Position numbers and translations under genes: made by a program. A model generated the notes under the pieces. That model had not been told where the DNA came from. It searched no databases and saw only the letters and a list, made by a program, of their open reading frames with translations. From Burkholderia lata (lineage in GTDB: Bacteria; Pseudomonadota; Gammaproteobacteria; Burkholderiales; Burkholderiaceae), in assembly GCF_902499335.1 (NCBI RefSeq), contig NZ_CABVQK010000008.1, positions 124,001 through 188,000 of the forward strand: 64,000 bases of DNA, read 5' to 3'. Shown here piece by piece: positions 62,996 through 64,000 of the stretch. The first letter of the stretch is position 1. Every line of letters starts with the position of its first letter.

Positions 62996-64000
62996 TCAGT
63001 ACGCGCCGCCGACGCGGTGCGTTGCGACGTAATGATCGGGGCCGACCGCGACGAGCGGCGCGACGGCGGGCTCGTCGCCGACCGCGCGGATCGGGCTGGG
63101 AATCTCGTCCGCCGCGAGCTGGCGCGGCGCATGCCGGCGCGCGGGGTCGGCCACCGGCACCGCGCTCATCAGCTTCTTCGTATAGGGGTGCTGCGGTGCC
63201 TCGAACACGGCGCGGCGCGGGCCGATCTCGACGATCTGGCCGAGATACATCACCGCGACGCGATGGCTGATGCGTTCGACCACGGCCATGTCGTGCGAGA
63301 TGAACAGGTACGCGACGCCGAGCTCGCGCTGCAGGTCGAGCATCAGGTTGACGATCTGCGCCTGCACCGACACGTCGAGCGCCGACACCGATTCGTCGGC
63401 GATCACGACCTTCGGGTTCAGCGCGAGCGCACGCGCGATCGCGATCCGCTGGCGCTGGCCACCCGAGAATTCATGCGGATAACGGCGCGCGGCCTCCGGC
63501 GGCAGGCCGACCTTGTCGAGCAGCCAGTCGACGCGCGCCTGCGCTTCACGGCCGCTCGCGACGCCGTGCACCAGCAGCGGCTCCATGATCGAGAAGCCGA
63601 CGGTCAGGCGCGGATTCAGCGACGCGAACGGATCCTGGAAGATGAACTGGATGTTCCGGCGCAGCGCCTGCAGGTCCGCGCCCTTCATCGCGCTGATGTC
63701 GCGGCCGTCGAATTCGATCGAGCCGCTCTGCGATTCGACGAGGCGCAGCAGCGAGCGGCCGGTGGTCGACTTGCCGCAGCCCGATTCGCCGACCAGCGCG
63801 AGCGTCTCGCCCGCGCGCAGTTCGAAGCTCACGCGCTCGACCGCATGCACGTATTGCGACACGCGACCGAACACGCCGCTCTTCACCGGAAAGCGCGTCA
63901 CGAGATCGCTCACGCGCAGGATCGGCGACGCCGACTGATCGACGGGCGGCTGCGCCTCGCCGTTCGCCGCCGGTGCTGCCGCGCTCGCGCCCTCCACCTT
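62996..64000 (-). CDS. gsiA: Peptide/glutathione ABC transporter ATPase GsiA, C-terminal part (5' end beyond window)
   Basis: The frame is open to the right edge (a GTG at 63997 is only the first codon seen). The visible part has one complete ATPase: GESGCGKSTTGRSLLRL, signature EFSGGQRQRIAIARAL, VIADESVSALDVS, and the oligopeptide C-terminal domain (HPYTKKLMSAVP). GsiA carries two ATPase domains in one chain, so the first half is probably missing here. First gene of the leftward operon. Confidence 0.9.
   Translation of the reverse strand, partial: KVEGASAAAPAANGEAQPPVDQSASPILRVSDLVTRFPVKSGVFGRVSQYVHAVERVSFELRAGETLALVGESGCGKSTTGRSLLRLVESQSGSIEFDGRDISAMKGADLQALRRNIQFIFQDPFASLNPRLTVGFSIMEPLLVHGVASGREAQARVDWLLDKVGLPPEAARRYPHEFSGGQRQRIAIARALALNPKVVIADESVSALDVSVQAQIVNLMLDLQRELGVAYLFISHDMAVVERISHRVAVMYLGQIVEIGPRRAVFEAPQHPYTKKLMSAVPVADPARRHAPRQLAADEIPSPIRAVGDEPAVAPLVAVGPDHYVATHRVGGAY

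Overview
The window is GC-rich, gene-dense DNA that looks like a secondary replicon of a Burkholderia cepacia complex-type betaproteobacterium. The basis is protein style: a GDP-heptose exopolysaccharide locus, an aliphatic amidase operon with AmiC/AmiR, pcaQ/pcaHG, a gsi-type peptide importer with partner peptidases, PPK2 and Lhr. I saw no rRNA, tRNA, CRISPR array or insertion sequence. Species cannot be fixed by eye.

Region 1 (1-20.6 kb) is an exopolysaccharide locus. A leftward block runs from hddA (16.3 kb) to a glycoside hydrolase cut by the left edge: hddA-gmhA-hddC-gmhB (the full route from sedoheptulose-7-P to GDP-D-glycero-D-manno-heptose), a Wzc-like co-polymerase, four glycosyltransferases or transferase-like steps with Wzy and Wzx, a tandem alpha/beta hydrolase, and an acyltransferase. 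A Wza-type outer-membrane lipoprotein is divergent, followed by a secreted GH3 glycosidase. Gene content recalls the c-di-GMP-controlled Bep exopolysaccharide locus of B. cenocepacia; that link is from memory.

Region 2 (20.6-25 kb) holds housekeeping and small-family genes: DUF4865 with a divergent LysR regulator, DUF2625, a YigZ-family protein and PPK2.

Region 3 (25-33.3 kb) is the most unusual part: a self-contained peptide export system. Two small double-glycine leader peptides, a C39-peptidase ABC exporter, an LpxL-like protein that lacks the acidic residue of its catalytic motif, an HlyD-type adaptor and an OmpW-type barrel form one leftward operon. A dedicated TolC-type channel is divergent. 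The peptides lie in an AT-richer, hairpin-rich stretch.

Region 4 (33.3-39.6 kb) is the amidase operon amiE-amiS-norQ-like-norD-like-amiC-amiR. Its leader shows two ANTAR-type hexaloop hairpins, the second overlapping a strong intrinsic terminator, which fits AmiR antitermination.

Region 5 (39.6-51.2 kb): an HxlR regulator and a haloalkane-dehalogenase-like hydrolase with palindromic operators, gamma-glutamyltransferase, a DUF457 membrane protein, the giant helicase Lhr carrying an in-frame hexanucleotide microsatellite, a YjeH-like permease, and a HigBA-type toxin-antitoxin pair whose toxin frame has lost its stop.

Region 6 (51.2-55.8 kb): pcaQ and pcaHG, normally adjacent and divergent, are separated by about 1.6 kb carrying an HTH gene and a YebB-like gene. 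The pca promoter/operator appears on both sides of this segment as a 56-bp direct repeat. Region 7 (55.8-64 kb): an AraC regulator, an alpha/beta hydrolase, and the tightly coupled leftward operon gsiA-gsiB-gsiC-gsiD-P1 peptidase-dppA for peptide import and hydrolysis.
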